Source of the DNA: Actinomycetes bacterium
GTDB lineage: Bacteria; Actinomycetota; Acidimicrobiia; Acidimicrobiales; RAAP-2
Direction of reading: 5' to 3'
Assembly (NCBI GenBank): GCA_021849435.1
Contig: JAJZSX010000154.1
Span: 1-6,206 of the forward strand
Length of the DNA stretch: 6,206 bases
Shown piece after piece: positions 5,442 through 6,206 of this stretch (positions within the stretch are counted from its first letter, which is position 1; every line of letters starts with the position of its first letter). The position numbers were made by a program, and so were the translations under genes. The notes beneath the pieces were generated by a model. It saw only the letters and a list, made by a program, of their open reading frames with translations. It made no database searches and was not told the DNA's origin.

Positions 5442-6137
5442 GTGGCGACGAGGAAATCTTCCATTCACGTGATCCGCGTCGAGGAGAACCTTCGCACGAA
5501 GGTCGAGAGTTCGCTCGCGGCGGCCATCATCTCGGGCGAACTCGAGCAAGGCGAGTTGGTCACGGTGCCGGCGCTCGCGGCCCAGTTCGCGGTCTCGGCG
5601 ACCCCGGTGCGCGAGGCGATGCTGGACCTCGAGAAGCGGGGGTTCGTCGAATCGGTCAAGAACAAAGGGTTCCGGGTGACCACCGTCAGCACCCAGGACC
5701 TACGTGAGATCGTGGCTATCCGCAAATGGCTTGAGGCGCCCGCGATGCGTATCGTCGCTGAACATCTCAACGGAGCGCCGTTGGACGCCTACCGGACCCT
5801 GGCGGACCGGATCGTGGCCAACGTCGAGCAGGTGGACTTCAAGGGATACCTCGCCGCGGACACGGCGTTCCACCTGGCGCTCCTGGAGCTGACGGGCAAC
5901 CGTCGACTGGTGGAGCTCGTCGCCGAACTGCGAAAGCAGACCCGCATGACCGGACTGGTCGGACTGCGTAATACCGAGATGCTGCACCGCTCGGCCCATG
6001 AGCATCACGAGTTGCTCGACTTGCTCGGGGTCGGCGACGGCGACGCGGCCGAGCAATTGATGCTGCGCCACGTCGGTCACGTTCTCGGCTGGTGGGCGGG
6101 GATCATGGAAGCCGAAGGCAACGAGGTCGCCACGTAG
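5442..6137 (+). CDS. GntR-family transcriptional regulator with FCD ligand-binding domain
   Basis: From GTG 5442 the protein has 231 residues. Residues about 17-79 form the GntR winged helix-turn-helix, including VPALAAQFAVSATPVREAML (42-61), where the SxTPVREA recognition-helix motif is diagnostic, followed by the wing KNKGFRV (73-79). The rest is an all-helical FCD domain of the FadR subfamily. D140 and H144 (DTAFH), H188 (HEHHELL) and H210 (LRHVGHV) match the usual Asp/His metal-binding set, so a metal-assisted carboxylate-type effector is likely. It probably acts as a cytoplasmic repressor controlling the adjacent importer or the rightward gene, sensing the imported compound or a product; this is inferred from position only. 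GTG 5406 (243 residues) is an alternative start, but it has a poor ribosome-binding site and adds a non-conserved leader. TAG 6135-6137 ends it. Confidence 0.9.
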   Translation: MATRKSSIHVIRVEENLRTKVESSLAAAIISGELEQGELVTVPALAAQFAVSATPVREAMLDLEKRGFVESVKNKGFRVTTVSTQDLREIVAIRKWLEAPAMRIVAEHLNGAPLDAYRTLADRIVANVEQVDFKGYLAADTAFHLALLELTGNRRLVELVAELRKQTRMTGLVGLRNTEMLHRSAHEHHELLDLLGVGDGDAAEQLMLRHVGHVLGWWAGIMEAEGNEVAT

Positions 6138-6155
6138 ATCCCCAGGCCCCCACAG

Positions 6156-6186
6156 TTGTGTACAATAGAATGTAACATGTTATAAG
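6156..6186 (+). promoter_or_regulatory. Rightward promoter overlapped by two palindromic candidate operators
   Basis: TATAAG (6181-6186) matches the -10 consensus at 5 of 6 bases. TGTACA (6159-6164), 16 bases upstream, serves as a -35 at 4 of 6; TTGTGT (6156-6161) with a 19-base spacer is an alternative. TTGT-GT-ACAA (6156-6165) is an inverted repeat with the TNGT/ACNA half-sites commonly bound by FCD-type GntR proteins. TAACATGTTA (6173-6182) is a perfect 10-bp palindrome touching the -10. The arrangement suits repression of a gene starting at or just past the window edge. Confidence 0.55.
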
Positions 6187-6206
6187 TGGAGAGCGGGTGG
6201 GGGTGA
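6187..6206 (+). other. Possible leader and start of a downstream gene at the window edge
   Basis: After the -10 at 6181-6186, transcription would begin near 6193. GGAGAG (6188-6193) resembles a Shine-Dalgarno sequence, and GTG triplets at 6197-6199 and 6203-6205 could be starts. Only a few bases remain, so no reading frame can be tested; the gene may begin further right. Confidence 0.2.

Noticed and set aside
1..6206. Search for mobile elements, CRISPR arrays, tRNA or rRNA genes
   Set aside because: No transposase-like protein, terminal inverted repeats with target duplications, spaced repeat array, or cloverleaf-like sequence with a TTCRA loop was visible; the non-coding space is small.

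Overview
The window is GC-rich, compact and almost entirely coding on the + strand. It looks like a high-GC actinobacterium: the first (partial) gene matches the C-terminus of UPF0182/COG1615, a family common in Actinobacteria, GTG starts are frequent, and there is strong GC bias at third codon positions. The lineage inside Actinobacteria cannot be settled from this window.

Layout: (1) 1-294, the 3' end of a UPF0182-type membrane protein gene that begins upstream of the window. (2) 295-599, a 305-base non-coding stretch with a palindrome-rich GC part (297-393), an AT-rich island (473-495), a plausible sigma-70-type promoter (503-530) and a leader with a possible stem-loop (545-573) before a strong Shine-Dalgarno sequence. 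(3) 600-5390, a complete five-gene ABC importer cluster of the hydrophobic/branched-chain amino-acid (HAAT, Liv) family, in the order substrate-binding protein, LivH permease, LivM permease, LivG ATPase, LivF ATPase. A 119-base gap carrying a long inverted repeat separates the binding-protein gene from livH. The other four genes are tightly packed: 6 bases between livH and livM, and 4-base GTGA overlaps at livM/livG and livG/livF. (4) 5442-6137, a GntR-family regulator with an FCD sensor domain, separated from livF by a short palindromic spacer. (5) 6138-6206, a likely promoter with two palindromes, pointing to a gene that starts at or beyond the right edge.

How they fit together: the secreted binding protein would capture a small organic ligand (a branched-chain or other amino acid, an amide, or a related carboxylate) and pass it to the LivH-LivM channel, powered by LivG-LivF. 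The FCD regulator probably senses that ligand or a catabolic product and controls the cluster, the rightward gene, or both. The ligand cannot be read from sequence.

I did not find convincing evidence of an undescribed system. The better leads are regulatory (the palindromes near 5391-5417 and 6156-6182 and the intercistronic hairpin at 1816-1861), plus two protein features: the binding protein has no lipobox, and its ligand pocket appears to differ from LivJ.
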